64,000 nucleotides of DNA from the NCBI RefSeq assembly GCF_000827555.1, contig NZ_CDOI01000133.1:1-64000 (forward strand), written 5' to 3'. A model generated the notes under the pieces. The model was not told where the DNA came from, searched no databases, and was given only the letters and a program-made list of their open reading frames with translations. Shown piece by piece: positions 1-9,020 of this stretch (its first letter is position 1; every line of letters begins with the position of its first letter). Source of the stretch: Capnocytophaga canis. Lineage in GTDB: Bacteria; Bacteroidota; Bacteroidia; Flavobacteriales; Flavobacteriaceae. Position numbers and translations under genes: made by a program.

Positions 1-131
1 TTTATTACTGCCCATTTCCCAAAGAAACGGCTGTCTCGCTGTTGGGCTTTAAAATGTTCAGGGGTCATATCTTTATCTTCCGAACAAGCGAATACACCCA
101 ATAATGCGAATAAAAAATAAAGTTTTTTCAT
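1..131 (-). CDS. Small lipoprotein, N-terminal part only
   Basis: The reading frame runs off the left edge of the window, so only about 43 residues are seen. It starts with a Lys-Lys pair, a hydrophobic stretch and a lipobox ending in FAC at residues 14-16, followed by acidic residues (SEDKD). This is a typical Bacteroidetes lipoprotein signal, so the product should be an envelope lipoprotein. The ATG at 131 overlaps the stop codon of the upstream gene by 4 nt (ATGA), which suggests translational coupling. The visible mature part gives no family assignment. Confidence 0.6.
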   Translation of the reverse strand, partial: MKKLYFLFALLGVFACSEDKDMTPEHFKAQQRDSRFFGKWAVI

Positions 132-547
132 CGTACCTCTCGTATTAAATAAGTGTTACAATCCGTAAAAAGACCACTGGGTGTTACCAAAGGGCTATAC
201 CAACTGGATACATTCACACCGTATGCTTTTTTGGAACACCACCAAACCAAGGTTGTGCAAGTAAAACGTCTTGGAGCAGCCCATTTGGCAGTTGCAAACT
301 CATACCATTTTACGTACTCTTTTCCTAAATGATGTCTTGCTTCATCGGCTAAAGCATTTGTGTTTGTCATTCGAGTTACTTCTCGGTACAATCCACTTCT
401 AAAACCACGCCATCTCCAAACCCAGCAGGTTTTTATTGAACAAGAAGTTTTTAGCAAAATAGCTGATAATGTCAAAGCTATTGCCTTTAATTGAATTTTG
501 GTAGTAAATCGAATCATGTTGTTTTTATTAAAATTATCCGTAAGCAA
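128..547 (-). CDS. Short YiiX/YebB-like cysteine hydrolase (permuted papain fold), C-terminal half
   Basis: The last 55 residues carry a block around Cys97 (FTCTTLVWW, then KKAYGVNVSS and VTPSGL). It looks like the C-terminal catalytic-Cys region of the YiiX/YycO group of permuted NlpC/P60-like hydrolases. The usual N-terminal half with the GD and His motifs is absent; residues 11-40 look instead like a signal peptide or membrane anchor ending near a Cys. The gene may therefore be a truncated or divergent copy. The better start is probably the internal ATG at 517 (MIRFTTK), because the first ten residues are polar. It is coupled by ATGA to the lipoprotein gene downstream. A fuller YiiX-like gene lies at 59530. 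The family is inferred from motif shape only. Confidence 0.5.
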   Translation of the reverse strand: MLTDNFNKNNMIRFTTKIQLKAIALTLSAILLKTSCSIKTCWVWRWRGFRSGLYREVTRMTNTNALADEARHHLGKEYVKWYEFATAKWAAPRRFTCTTLVWWCSKKAYGVNVSSWYSPLVTPSGLFTDCNTYLIREVR

Positions 548-678
548 AGGTATACGGTTTATTCCAATAAAACTATTCTAATTTAGAATAATTCCATTAA
601 AATTTAAAATAATTATAAAAATAACTTTTTATTTCATTATTTTTTTCGTATCTTCGTACAAACCTAAAAAATGACACT

Positions 679-879
679 ATGAATTACTTAACTAAAATCA
701 AAAAAATCCGATTGGAGAAAAAAATATCCCAAGAAGATATTGCTTTTCAATTAGGTATTTCCCAATCAGCCTATGCTAAAATTGAGACAGGAAAACAAAA
801 ACTTTCAGCTGAACAACTTATTAAAATTTCTAAAATTCTTTCCATTGACTTAAAAGAGCTTAGTGATTCGTCTTCTTAA
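679..879 (+). CDS. XRE-family helix-turn-helix regulator
   Basis: A 66-residue protein that is almost entirely one HTH_3 domain (residues about 5-60). The recognition region is SQEDIAFQLGISQSAYAKIE and is followed by a LSAEQLIKISKIL helix, the normal order in Cro/CI-type DNA-binding proteins. It has no extra effector domain, so it is either a self-contained small regulator or an orphan antitoxin-type repressor; no toxin gene is adjacent. A TAnnTTCG-type -7 box (TATCTTCG, 649-656) precedes the ATG at 679. It is divergent from the minus-strand pair to its left. The target is unknown. Confidence 0.75.
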   Translation: MNYLTKIKKIRLEKKISQEDIAFQLGISQSAYAKIETGKQKLSAEQLIKISKILSIDLKELSDSSS

Positions 880-942
880 CCCATATTTACGCATTAGGTT
901 AGGGCAACGTATGAAATATTATCTTTAGAGTTACTATCCTTC

Positions 943-989
943 AAACCACATAGGAACATAGATTTTACGCTGTGTCTCTATGTGGTTTT
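943..989. terminator. Inverted repeat AAACCACATAG...CTATGTGGTTT, probable terminator
   Basis: Arms AAACCACATAG and CTATGTGGTTT pair around a loop of about 25 bases, downstream of the HTH gene. Related repeats occur at 22194-22237 and 24737-24777, so this is one member of a dispersed family. Confidence 0.5.
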
Positions 990-1111
990 AGATTTAATTT
1001 ACAGGGCTCTATTTCTTTACAAGTTTTTAGAGTTGGAAACTATTCAAATATATGCATTAATGATTGATAATAAGTAAATTTTGTCATGCTTTGTGTTAGT
1101 TTAATATTTTA

Positions 1112-1135
1112 AAAACTGACAAAAAGTCATTTTTT
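1112..1135. promoter_or_regulatory. Palindrome TGAC-N5-GTCA upstream of clpB, candidate operator
   Basis: The sequence TGACAAAAAGTCA is a perfect inverted repeat (TGAC, five A, GTCA) and the symmetry extends into flanking A and T runs. It lies about 55-75 bases before the clpB start and upstream of a possible -7 box (TAACTTGA, 1148-1155), so it would overlap the -33 region. A heat-shock role is inferred only from the downstream gene. Confidence 0.35.
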
Positions 1136-1188
1136 ATCCAATGGTATATAACTTGACAATAATTGAGTGAATCTAAAAAATGTAAACG

Positions 1189-3777
1189 ATGAATTTTAAC
1201 AACTATACCATTAAATCGCAGGAGGCTATTCAAAGAGCCCAGCAAATTGCTCAAGGTTATGGGCATCAAGATTTGCAAATTGAACACATTTTCAAAGGAA
1301 TTGAAGAGGTAGATAATAATGTACTTCCGTTTCTCTTGAAAAAACTGAATGTAAACGTAAGTATGCTGAATCAAAACGTTCAAAAAGCATTGGATTCTTA
1401 CGCTAAAGTCAGTGGAGGTAGTATGTCGCTATCGCGTGAAAGTGCCGAAATGTTGAACAAAGCGAGTAATATCGCCAAGGAAATGAACGACGAGTACGTT
1501 TCTGTGGAGCATTTGTTATTAGCTATTTTAAAAACAAAAAATAAAGTATCGCAATCGCTGAAAGACCAAGGAGTTACCGAAAAAGAATTGGAGAAAGCCA
1601 TTAGCGAACTGCGTAAGGGTGAACGGGTTACGTCTGCTTCTGCCGAAGAAACCTATAATTCGCTGAATAAATATGCTAAAAACCTAAATCAATTAGCCGA
1701 TAGTGGAAAACTCGATCCTGTGATTGGTCGAGATGAGGAAATACGCCGTGTGCTACAAATCCTTTCGCGAAGAACCAAAAATAACCCTATGTTAGTCGGT
1801 GAGCCTGGAGTTGGGAAAACGGCTATCGCCGAAGGTTTGGCTCATCGTATAGTACAAGGTGATGTTCCTGAAAACCTGAAAGATAAGATTATTTTTTCTT
1901 TAGATATGGGAGCCTTGATTGCAGGAGCGAAATACAAAGGAGAATTTGAAGAAAGGCTCAAATCGGTTGTGAAAGAAGTAACAACTTCCGATGGCAATAT
2001 CATCTTGTTTATTGACGAAATCCATACTTTAGTAGGTGCTGGAGGAGGCGAGGGAGCTATGGATGCTGCCAATATTTTGAAACCTGCCTTGGCACGAGGC
2101 GAACTCAGAGCCATCGGAGCTACGACTTTGGATGAATACCAAAAATATTTTGAGAAAGATAAAGCCTTAGAGCGTCGTTTCCAGAAAGTTATGGTGGAAG
2201 AACCTGATACGGAAAGTGCTATTTCTATCCTCCGAGGGATTAAAGAAAAGTATGAAACCCACCATAAAGTACGTATCAAAGACGAGGCTATAATCGCAGC
2301 GGTAGAACTCTCAGAACGATATATCACCAACCGTTTTCTGCCAGATAAAGCGATTGACCTAATGGACGAGGCAGCTTCAAAATTGCGTATGGAAATCAAC
2401 TCCAAACCCGAAGAATTAGACGTGCTTGACCGAAAAATTATGCAGTTAGAAATTGAAATTGAAGCGATTAAACGTGAAAATGATACAGAAAAACTCAAAA
2501 CACTTAATGCTGATTTGGCAAATTTCAAAGAGGAACGCAACCATATTTTTGCACAATGGCAAAGTGAAAAAACCTTAGTTGATGAAGTGCAAAAAGTGAA
2601 AACCAATATTGAAAATTACAAATTGGAAGCCGAAAAAGCCGAACGTGAGGGCAATTACGGAAAAGTAGCCGAACTTCGCTATGGCAAGATAAAAGAAGAA
2701 CAGGACAAACTTGAAACTCTGCAAAAAGAGCTGGACAACCAAAAGGATAAAGCCCTTGTTAAAGAAGAAGTTACTCGCGAAAACATTTCAGAAGTCATCG
2801 CCAAATGGACGGGCATTCCTGTAACCAAAATGATGCAAGGAGAACGTGAAAAATTACTCCATTTGGAAGAAGAACTTCACAAACGTGTGGTTGGTCAGGA
2901 AGAGGCTATCGAAGTGGTTTCTGATGCTATTCGCCGAAGTCGTGCAGGTTTACAAGATGTTAAAAAACCGATTGGATCATTCCTTTTCTTAGGGACAACA
3001 GGAATCGGAAAAACCGAACTTGCAAAAGCTCTTGCTGAATATTTGTTCGATGATGAAAATGCTATGACCCGAATTGATATGAGCGAATACCAAGAGCGTC
3101 ACTCTGTTAGCCGATTGATAGGAGCTCCTCCAGGATATGTGGGATATGACGAAGGAGGTCAACTCACTGAAGCTGTACGACGAAGACCTTATTCGGTAGT
3201 GCTGTTGGACGAAATTGAAAAAGCACATCCTGATACCTTCAACATTCTATTGCAAGTACTGGATGAGGGACGATTGACCGACAACAAAGGACGTACTGCC
3301 GATTTCAAAAATACCATCATCATCATGACTTCCAATATTGGTAGTCATCTGATTCAGGAAAGTTTCGAAAATCATAGCAAGGATATTGAAAAGGCTACTG
3401 AATTGGCTAAAAATGCTGTTTTACAGTTGCTTAAACAAAGCGTACGTCCCGAGTTTATTAATCGTATTGATGATATCGTAATGTTCACACCTCTTTCAAA
3501 GGCAAATATTAAAGAAATCGTGCAATTGCAATTCCGAAATATCATCAGGCTCGTTGCACGTGAAAATATCGTGCTAGATGCTACCCCTGAAGCAATTGAT
3601 TACTTAGCTGAAAAGGGTTATGACCCTGAGTTTGGAGCAAGACCCGTAAAACGCGTATTACAAAAAGAACTGCTCAACAAACTTTCAAAAGAAATTTTAC
3701 AGGGAAATATTACCACCAACAGCGTGATACTTGTAGATTCTTTCAATAGTCAATTGGTTTTTAGGAATATAAAATAA
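1189..3777 (+). CDS. clpB: ATP-dependent disaggregase ClpB
   Basis: This is the cytoplasmic Hsp100 chaperone that works with DnaK to pull polypeptides out of heat-damaged aggregates. It has 862 residues, the family's usual length. Domains in order: Clp N-terminal repeats (about 5-145); first AAA+ module with Walker A GEPGVGKT (about 204-211) and Walker B ILFIDE (about 271-276); the long coiled-coil middle domain (about 407-525) that distinguishes ClpB from ClpA and ClpC; second AAA+ module with GTTGIGKT (about 602) and [13 protein letters not shown] (about 670); and the C-terminal D2-small domain ending near 855. No ClpP-binding IGF-type loop is evident, as expected for ClpB. The ATG at 1189 gives a complete N domain. 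It is transcribed alone, with a palindrome upstream (1112-1135) and a long inverted repeat downstream (3784-3914). Confidence 0.98.
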   Translation: MNFNNYTIKSQEAIQRAQQIAQGYGHQDLQIEHIFKGIEEVDNNVLPFLLKKLNVNVSMLNQNVQKALDSYAKVSGGSMSLSRESAEMLNKASNIAKEMNDEYVSVEHLLLAILKTKNKVSQSLKDQGVTEKELEKAISELRKGERVTSASAEETYNSLNKYAKNLNQLADSGKLDPVIGRDEEIRRVLQILSRRTKNNPMLVGEPGVGKTAIAEGLAHRIVQGDVPENLKDKIIFSLDMGALIAGAKYKGEFEERLKSVVKEVTTSDGNIILFIDEIHTLVGAGGGEGAMDAANILKPALARGELRAIGATTLDEYQKYFEKDKALERRFQKVMVEEPDTESAISILRGIKEKYETHHKVRIKDEAIIAAVELSERYITNRFLPDKAIDLMDEAASKLRMEINSKPEELDVLDRKIMQLEIEIEAIKRENDTEKLKTLNADLANFKEERNHIFAQWQSEKTLVDEVQKVKTNIENYKLEAEKAEREGNYGKVAELRYGKIKEEQDKLETLQKELDNQKDKALVKEEVTRENISEVIAKWTGIPVTKMMQGEREKLLHLEEELHKRVVGQEEAIEVVSDAIRRSRAGLQDVKKPIGSFLFLGTTGIGKTELAKALAEYLFDDENAMTRIDMSEYQERHSVSRLIGAPPGYVGYDEGGQLTEAVRRRPYSVVLLDEIEKAHPDTFNILLQVLDEGRLTDNKGRTADFKNTIIIMTSNIGSHLIQESFENHSKDIEKATELAKNAVLQLLKQSVRPEFINRIDDIVMFTPLSKANIKEIVQLQFRNIIRLVARENIVLDATPEAIDYLAEKGYDPEFGARPVKRVLQKELLNKLSKEILQGNITTNSVILVDSFNSQLVFRNIK

Positions 3778-3783
3778 ACCAGT

Positions 3784-3914
3784 GAGGTTATCCGAAAAGT
3801 CAGTATTTGTAAAATTTTGTCATTCCAACAAAAGGGAAAATCTTTAAAAGAAGCACAACTTATAAGGATTTATCCCATCTCAGAATGATATTACTCTGAC
3901 TTTTCGGATGCCTC
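3784..3914. repeat. Long inverted repeat of the GGCTGTCCGAAAAG family, after clpB
   Basis: The left arm (3784-3803) and right arm (3896-3914) share ATCCGAAAAGTCAG and its complement with one small indel, enclosing about 90 bases. Related arms occur at 6968, 22921, 35251, 40511 and 41898. It lies downstream of clpB and may act as its terminator. A TACCTTTG -7 box for the next gene follows at 3941-3948. Confidence 0.5.
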
Positions 3915-3969
3915 TATTTTCATTTATTCGATAAAAGTTATACCTTTGCTACATCGAAAAAATAATTAA

Positions 3970-5148
3970 ATGAAAATCAGTATTCGGCAAGATTTGTATT
4001 GGTCTTTTTCCTATTTTTTAATTATTATAGGATTCGGGACTTTCATGCGATTAACACATGCACTGCCTGATTTATTTAGTTATAATTATCGATATGTTCT
4101 ACATACACACTCGCATATCGCCATTTTGGGGTGGATTTACACAACCCTTACAGCCTTACTTAGCTACTCATTTATTCCCCTTGAAAAAGCTAAGCAACAT
4201 CGTCGTATTTTTTATCTGACACAAATCTCTCTATTGGGGATGCTTTTCAGTTTCCCTTTCCAAGGATACGGAGCTATTTCGATTTCATTTAGTGTCTTGT
4301 TCCTTCTATTTTCATATTACTACAGTTATTTTTTCCTTAAAAATTCAAATACACAAGAGCATAAGCAGTTGATTTCATACCGGTTTGTACGAATGGGTAT
4401 TTTCTATTTAATTCTTTCAAGCGTAGGTATTTGGATGATTCCTGTAGCCATTGCAATCACTGGAAAAGATTCAAACCTGTATCAAGCATCCATTTTCTTT
4501 TTCTTAGATTTTCAATATAATGGCTGGGTTTTGACAACCCTGATGGGACTTTTTCTTAAAAAAAATCATACTGATAGAATTACATCTCCTTGGATTAATA
4601 AAATTTTCTATGGCTTTCAAATTGGTGTTTTTGGGGCAATAGCTGTTTCATACATAAGTATTTTTGATAGTATATTCTTACATCTTATTGCTACAATTAC
4701 CTCTCTAATTTGGATGCTTTCGATAGGAGCTGTCATCTATTTCTACATACAGAAATATCCCTTTAAAAATGTTTTAAGCAACGGGTTTCTCTTTTTGTTT
4801 ATTACTAAGGTTTGTATGATGTTTTTCGCTTCTATTCCTTATTTCAAAGAGATTATTTTTTACAATAATGACTTTATAATGAGTTATTTGCACTTTAATT
4901 TCTTAGGAGTTATCAATTTTGGGTTGTTATATCTTTTGAAAGAAAATAATCTTTTGAATTTGAGTAGAATATCAATACTTGTGTACATTGCAGGATTTCT
5001 CGCTACTGAATTTTTAATTGCTTACAAAGGTATTTGTCTTTGGTTAGGTTGGGCTTTTTTTGAAAATTACTTTCTTTTACTGAGTTTGGCAAGTGGTCTT
5101 TTCTTAATTTGTGTAAGCGAATGGTTATTCAGAATAAACCGAAATTAG
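3970..5148 (+). CDS. Polytopic membrane protein, distantly like heme-copper oxidase subunit I
   Basis: The 392-residue product is almost wholly hydrophobic, with about eleven or twelve predicted membrane segments spread over its length. Near residues 43-60 it has a LHTHSHIAILGW block; His-rich helix ends of this kind occur in a flavobacterial family annotated as cytochrome-oxidase-subunit-I-like. The full set of heme and copper ligands is not obvious, so an enzymatic role is uncertain. It could instead be a heme- or nitric-oxide-related membrane protein or an oxidase accessory factor. A good Bacteroidetes -7 box (TACCTTTG, 3941-3948) precedes it and it seems to be a single-gene unit. The family link is my inference. 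Confidence 0.5.
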   Translation: MKISIRQDLYWSFSYFLIIIGFGTFMRLTHALPDLFSYNYRYVLHTHSHIAILGWIYTTLTALLSYSFIPLEKAKQHRRIFYLTQISLLGMLFSFPFQGYGAISISFSVLFLLFSYYYSYFFLKNSNTQEHKQLISYRFVRMGIFYLILSSVGIWMIPVAIAITGKDSNLYQASIFFFLDFQYNGWVLTTLMGLFLKKNHTDRITSPWINKIFYGFQIGVFGAIAVSYISIFDSIFLHLIATITSLIWMLSIGAVIYFYIQKYPFKNVLSNGFLFLFITKVCMMFFASIPYFKEIIFYNNDFIMSYLHFNFLGVINFGLLYLLKENNLLNLSRISILVYIAGFLATEFLIAYKGICLWLGWAFFENYFLLLSLASGLFLICVSEWLFRINRN

Positions 5149-5265
5149 CTTCTAAATATTGTTATAACTAACTCTTTGTGAAAATATTAACTTTTTTTTA
5201 AGTATAACTTTTTTTTCATGTAAATAAAAGGTCTTAATTTTGCCTAAATTAAACACACCAAGCAC

Positions 5266-6630
5266 ATGAAAAAAATATTTTTTTTACTACTGATGCTGAG
5301 TACTTTTAGTATAAGAGCTCAGCAGTCTTTTTCGGGGTTCAGAGTCAGCCCGTACGGAGGTATTTATTCAATTATCAATAACCCAGCTGAGGCTGTTGGT
5401 GGAATGCACAAAAAAGGAGTTAATCTTTTATCATTTGATGGAATTTTTTCCAATAATAAGGTGCCTTTATCACTCAGTGGTTTGTCTGATAGTTTTGAAA
5501 AATTTACAAAAACAGGAGAAGGTTCCGTGTTTTCTCACAATGACCTTGATGCGGATTTCAATCTAGACATACTTGGTCCTTCCGCTTTCTTTAATATAGG
5601 GAATAAAAATGCGATTGCTATTACCTCACGAGTTCGTGCCATTGCCGATGCAAGAGGAGTAGATGCTAAAATCTTGGAATCTTATTTTTCTGACACAAAT
5701 TTAATGGATTTAGCAGCTTATCCTTCTATTAAAATTGATAATCAGCATATTTTGGTAAATGCTTTCTCCGAAGTGGGAGTTTCATGGGGAAGTATTGTTT
5801 TTAGTAATGAAAAACATACAATCAAAGTTGGAGTTACCTTGAAAGCTATCCAAGGAATTATTAGTTCGCGTGCAGGTTTTGATGATTTTTCTGGAGCTAT
5901 TAAGTTGGAGCAAAAAAAGGATGATGTTATTCTAAACATCTCTGGTACAGGTGATTTTAGTATCAATAACGGAGGAATTAATATTTGGGGAGAAGATTCA
6001 GACTCTAAGTTTAGACTGCAATCAAGTGCTTCAACTTTTGTTTTTGATGCTGGATTTGCATACGAATACCGAAAAGAACCTTGTCCAGATTGTGAAAAGA
6101 CTCCTTACGACTTTAAGTTTGGATTAGCTTTCACCGATGCAGGAAGATTGAATTATACAACCACTGAAAATTCAAAAAAATACTCAATTAATTCGTCAGT
6201 AACATCCGTAGCATTGAACTTAGACAATTTGCAACGTGATCTGGATAGAAGCAATTTGGTTAGCCAAACTTCGTTAAAAGGGAAAACTTTTACTTCATCT
6301 CTTCCCGTGGCTTTGCGAATTTATGCGGATGCTCGTATTTTGCGAAAATTTTTCGTTGATTTTTCAGGGCAATTTGCTTCATCTGACAAGAAAGATAAAA
6401 TCTACAACGCTGCCTACGCTAATAGCTTTGTACTAACACCTCGATACGAATCAAGATGGATAGGATTTTATTTACCCATTGCTAATATACAACAAGTAGG
6501 AACAACAATAGGTACAGGACTTCGTGTAGGGCCATTAGTAGTTGGTTCAAGTAGCATTATAAGTAATTTATTTTCAAACAATACCAAGGGAATCAATGTT
6601 TTTGCAGGTATAACTTACCAGTGGCATTAA
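5266..6630 (+). CDS. DUF5723-type outer-membrane beta-barrel protein
   Basis: The 454-residue protein begins with a clear signal peptide (residues 1-18, ending RAQ). The mature part has an N-terminal block (VSPYGGIYSIINNPAEAVGG) and then many alternating amphipathic strands, ending GINVFAGITYQWH with an aromatic near the C-terminus. This pattern matches an outer-membrane barrel of the FadL/PorV-like DUF5723 group, which in Bacteroidetes often accompanies OmpA-like proteins; none is adjacent here. There is a CPDC pair near residue 275. A TAATTTTG -7 box lies at 5235-5242. The stop codon directly abuts a short inverted-repeat element (6631-6944) that separates the gene from its likely terminator at 6968. 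Substrate and role are unknown. Confidence 0.65.
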   Translation: MKKIFFLLLMLSTFSIRAQQSFSGFRVSPYGGIYSIINNPAEAVGGMHKKGVNLLSFDGIFSNNKVPLSLSGLSDSFEKFTKTGEGSVFSHNDLDADFNLDILGPSAFFNIGNKNAIAITSRVRAIADARGVDAKILESYFSDTNLMDLAAYPSIKIDNQHILVNAFSEVGVSWGSIVFSNEKHTIKVGVTLKAIQGIISSRAGFDDFSGAIKLEQKKDDVILNISGTGDFSINNGGINIWGEDSDSKFRLQSSASTFVFDAGFAYEYRKEPCPDCEKTPYDFKFGLAFTDAGRLNYTTTENSKKYSINSSVTSVALNLDNLQRDLDRSNLVSQTSLKGKTFTSSLPVALRIYADARILRKFFVDFSGQFASSDKKDKIYNAAYANSFVLTPRYESRWIGFYLPIANIQQVGTTIGTGLRVGPLVVGSSSIISNLFSNNTKGINVFAGITYQWH

Positions 6631-6944
6631 TTTTTTTGAGTTCAGTACTTAATTGATATATTTTTTAATGGTTCAACACTGATTTTTCAGTATTTTGGCC
6701 ACTTTTCATCGGCATTGAAGATTTGGCGTTAGGAAAATCAACAAATAAAACAAAGTAAGCGAAAACTTGGAGCTTAGTATGTGGAAAATTTTCCATTGTT
6801 CGAAGCGACCGCAGAAAGCAAGTTTGGAAAAATTTGTCGGAAGCTGATTGCTTATTTTTTAATGCCCGTGCGGATCGCACTTTTGGTTCTTCTTCATCTA
6901 AGGAAAAGAACAGTGTGTGAAAATAAATAATGAACTCAAAAAAA
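6631..6944. mobile_element. MITE-like 314-bp element with 14-bp terminal inverted repeats
   Basis: The ends are perfect inverted repeats, TTTTTTTGAGTTCA (6631-6644) and TGAACTCAAAAAAA (6931-6944). They are flanked by the direct triplet TAA on each side (6628-6630 and 6945-6947), the left one being the stop codon of the upstream gene. A 3-bp TNA duplication would fit IS1031-type IS5 elements. Inside, a 71-codon minus-strand frame (6665-6880) has no recognisable product and is probably not a gene. Half of each arm is a T or A run, so the symmetry is less informative than its length suggests. Confidence 0.45.
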
Positions 6945-6967
6945 TAATTTTTAAGAATGAAAAATAT

Positions 6968-6995
6968 AGGCTGTCCGATTTTTTATGGACAGCCT
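6968..6995 (+). terminator. Stem-loop AGGCTGTCC...GGACAGCCT, probable terminator
   Basis: Nine-base perfect arms are followed by CTTTTAT. It is a short member of the GGCTGTCC repeat family and is probably the original terminator of the 5266 gene, now separated from it by the inserted element. Confidence 0.55.
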
Positions 6996-7242
6996 TCTTT
7001 TATAGACAATGTGGTAAAAATGGAGCTTAAAAACCTTGTAAATTATTGTTTTTTATAGATTTATAAGAGTTATAGTGAAGCCTTTTTTATTATAACTTTT
7101 TATCTCCAAGAAGAAATTAACCTTGCATAGAGGGCTTCGTTTTGGGGCTAAAAGAACTTTATAAAGTGGTACTTATATTTTAAAAATCTATAAGTATAAG
7201 TTTTTTTAGCCATAAGGGTTCATCCGATAGTTTTAATAAAAA

Positions 7243-7272
7243 GAAGCTGTTGGAAAAGTCTCCAACAGCTTC
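7243..7272. terminator. Stem-loop GAAGCTGTTGGA...TCCAACAGCTTC
   Basis: Twelve-base perfect arms surround a 6-base loop (AAAGTC). It lies about 130 bases beyond the stop of the minus-strand VOC gene and may serve both directions. The arm is a diverged relative of the GGCTGTCCGAAAAG family. Confidence 0.5.
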
Positions 7273-7401
7273 CTTACTATTTCCTATTATCTAAACCCTA
7301 CCGCCTATTTGGACAGATACATCTTCCTTCTTCTGCACAATTCACAGAATTGGTCATGTTTGAGGTCGTCTATGAAAATAGGTTTATGTGTGGTAAAAGT
7401 T

Positions 7402-7815
7402 TCACCCTTCAAAAATAATCATCCAAGAGATTCCGAATTTATCTTTAAAATCTCCGAAATAGCCAAAAAATTGCTCTTCCATAGGTATTTCTATTTCGCC
7501 CCCTTCGGAAAGTGCGTGGAAAAGGCGGTCGGCTTCGGCTTTGCTATCTACGGCTATGCTCACATAGTTGTGATTGCCCGTAGTAAGTTTCTGCTCAAGC
7601 GATTCGAAAATGTCCGAACCCATTAGTTTATCGTTTTCGCCTATCGGAAGCTCAATGTACATCAAGCGGTTTTTCTCATTTTCAGCCACTTCCATCGGAG
7701 TTTCATCAGAACGAACCACCATTGTAAAATCGCCTCCGAAAGCCTTTTTGTAAAAATTGAACGCCTCTTCGCAATTCCCGTTAAAATTCAAATACGGATT
7801 GATTCTTGTTGCCAT
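7402..7815 (-). CDS. PhnB-like VOC superfamily protein
   Basis: The 137-residue protein belongs to the vicinal-oxygen-chelate (glyoxalase/bleomycin-resistance) fold, PhnB or '3-demethylubiquinone methyltransferase-like' subgroup. Diagnostic blocks are INPYLNFNGNCEEAFNFYKKAFGG at the N-terminus, VSIAVDSKAEADRLFHALSEGG in the middle, and FFGYFGDFKDKFGISWMI near the end. Length is normal for a single-module protein, which would form the active site as a dimer. The usual metal-binding His set is incomplete, as in many PhnB-like proteins, so the substrate cannot be predicted. It is a single gene on the minus strand. Confidence 0.85.
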   Translation of the reverse strand: MATRINPYLNFNGNCEEAFNFYKKAFGGDFTMVVRSDETPMEVAENEKNRLMYIELPIGENDKLMGSDIFESLEQKLTTGNHNYVSIAVDSKAEADRLFHALSEGGEIEIPMEEQFFGYFGDFKDKFGISWMIIFEG

Positions 7816-7965
7816 TTTTATCGTTTTTAAATTATTCTGAGCAAAGATAGTCAGAACAAATCAAAAAAATATTGCTATAAGACATTTTTTAAGGATTACA
7901 AACTGCGAATAATCATTTTAAGATTTGAAAAAATATTATAAAAGCAAAACAAATATCTTTGGATA

Positions 7966-8922
7966 TTACGAACTCTGTTCTATTTTTTTATTCGGATTGG
8001 GTCTATAGCCTTCTATCAGTTGATTATTTTCAAAGATAAAGGGTGCGGCTGTAGGTTGGTTCCATTCCACATCGTAACGGTTCATGAGGTAATCATTAAG
8101 TTCCGTTCGGTTGTTGAATTTCAATGTTTGATAAGGCTCTTGGAAAGATAATTTTTCAATGAAAATAAGTTTTCCATTTTCAGAAGGTACCAATACCCCG
8201 ATATGCCCGATAAACAAATGATTGTCTTCCTTACTAAAAAACGAATGAAAAAATACCGAAATTAAAGAAGCCTTGGTCTTATCGTTGTTATGAATAAATG
8301 AAATCCCTTTCTTTTGCCAATCTTTTTGCACCATGTCTATATGTTTTGAAATATCCTTGCCCTCTACGGTAGGAATTTGCGAAAAGAAAGCCATAAAAAG
8401 GTCTCTCTCTTTACTAGAAAACACTTTTTGAGGGTTGTTTTCTAGAGCATCTTCATCTACAAATAGATTTTTAGCATTTTCTAAAATCGGGTTTTCAATG
8501 TGAACAAAATCTCTTAACATATCAAACGAAGTAATACGACAGTTATAGCCTACAAAGACAGGATTTTTTTCTTCCCATTTTTCTTGTATTTTTACTTTAT
8601 CATATTCAGGAGTTAAATTTTGTGAGGTAGCAAATCCCTCTTTTACCATTCCTACTTCGCCAACGGTCTGGTTAAAAGTACTTACATTGTCCAAAAAAGT
8701 TTGGATATTTCCCTCCTTGATTCCTGCAGCAGAGAGTGCCTTTTTTACTTCTTCTTGGCTGGCTTTATCTACCAAATTAGAATATTCTATACTGGAAATA
8801 AAAGGCTGTGAGATATTTTCTGATGCCGTTTGTGAGGTTTCGGTCTTGGGCGTGGTAGTTTTATTACAACTGCATAGTGCCGCTAAAGATAATGCAGTAA
8901 TCAATATGTTTTTTTTCATCAT
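7966..8922 (-). CDS. DUF4300 family lipoprotein
   Basis: This 318-residue protein has a lipoprotein signal (lipobox LCSC, Cys near 19) and then a Thr/Ser-rich linker. The body matches my memory of the DUF4300 family: the block YSNLVDKASQEEVKKALSAAGI, a central VGYNCRITSF with a Cys, and a C-terminal IFENNQLIEGYRPNP. DUF4300 is better known from Gram-positive host-associated bacteria, which hints at lateral transfer, though that is inference. Function is unknown; the NCR motif could suggest a thiol-dependent activity. The start could be either of the two Met codons at 8922 and 8919. It stands alone downstream of nothing obvious and upstream of the VOC gene. Confidence 0.7.
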   Translation of the reverse strand: MMKKNILITALSLAALCSCNKTTTPKTETSQTASENISQPFISSIEYSNLVDKASQEEVKKALSAAGIKEGNIQTFLDNVSTFNQTVGEVGMVKEGFATSQNLTPEYDKVKIQEKWEEKNPVFVGYNCRITSFDMLRDFVHIENPILENAKNLFVDEDALENNPQKVFSSKERDLFMAFFSQIPTVEGKDISKHIDMVQKDWQKKGISFIHNNDKTKASLISVFFHSFFSKEDNHLFIGHIGVLVPSENGKLIFIEKLSFQEPYQTLKFNNRTELNDYLMNRYDVEWNQPTAAPFIFENNQLIEGYRPNPNKKIEQSS

Positions 8923-8985
8923 GTTCTATTTTATTTGAAGCAAAGGTACGAAATGAATAGCGTTCTTAATAAACGCATACAAAAG

Positions 8986-9014
8986 AAATGATTGGAAAAA
9001 ATTCCAATCATTTC
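8986..9014 (-). terminator. Terminator of cysK
   Basis: GAAATGATTGGAA and TTCCAATCATTTC form a perfect 13-base stem around AAA, just past the cysK stop on the minus strand. Confidence 0.7.
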
Positions 9015-9020
9015 ATAAAT

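Larger units (their letters stand above)
880..1188. other. Intergenic region between the HTH gene and clpB
   Basis: This stretch of about 310 bases has no gene. It holds an inverted repeat at 943-989 (probable terminator) and a palindrome at 1112-1135 in front of clpB. The remainder is AT-rich with nothing else I can recognise. Confidence 0.6.
6945..7401. other. Intergenic region with two stem-loops
   Basis: No gene is seen. The stretch holds the probable terminators at 6968-6995 and 7243-7272. The remaining 250 bases are AT-rich without a recognisable RNA gene. Confidence 0.5.

Noticed and set aside
1096-1383. 95-codon minus-strand frame over the clpB start
   Set aside because: It overlaps the first codons of a certain gene and has no protein-like features.
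6665-6880. 71-codon minus-strand open frame
   Set aside because: It lies inside the inverted-repeat element, has no upstream promoter or known family, and its residue composition looks like translated non-coding DNA.
7309-7626. 105-codon plus-strand frame
   Set aside because: It is antisense to the VOC gene, which is a clear family member.
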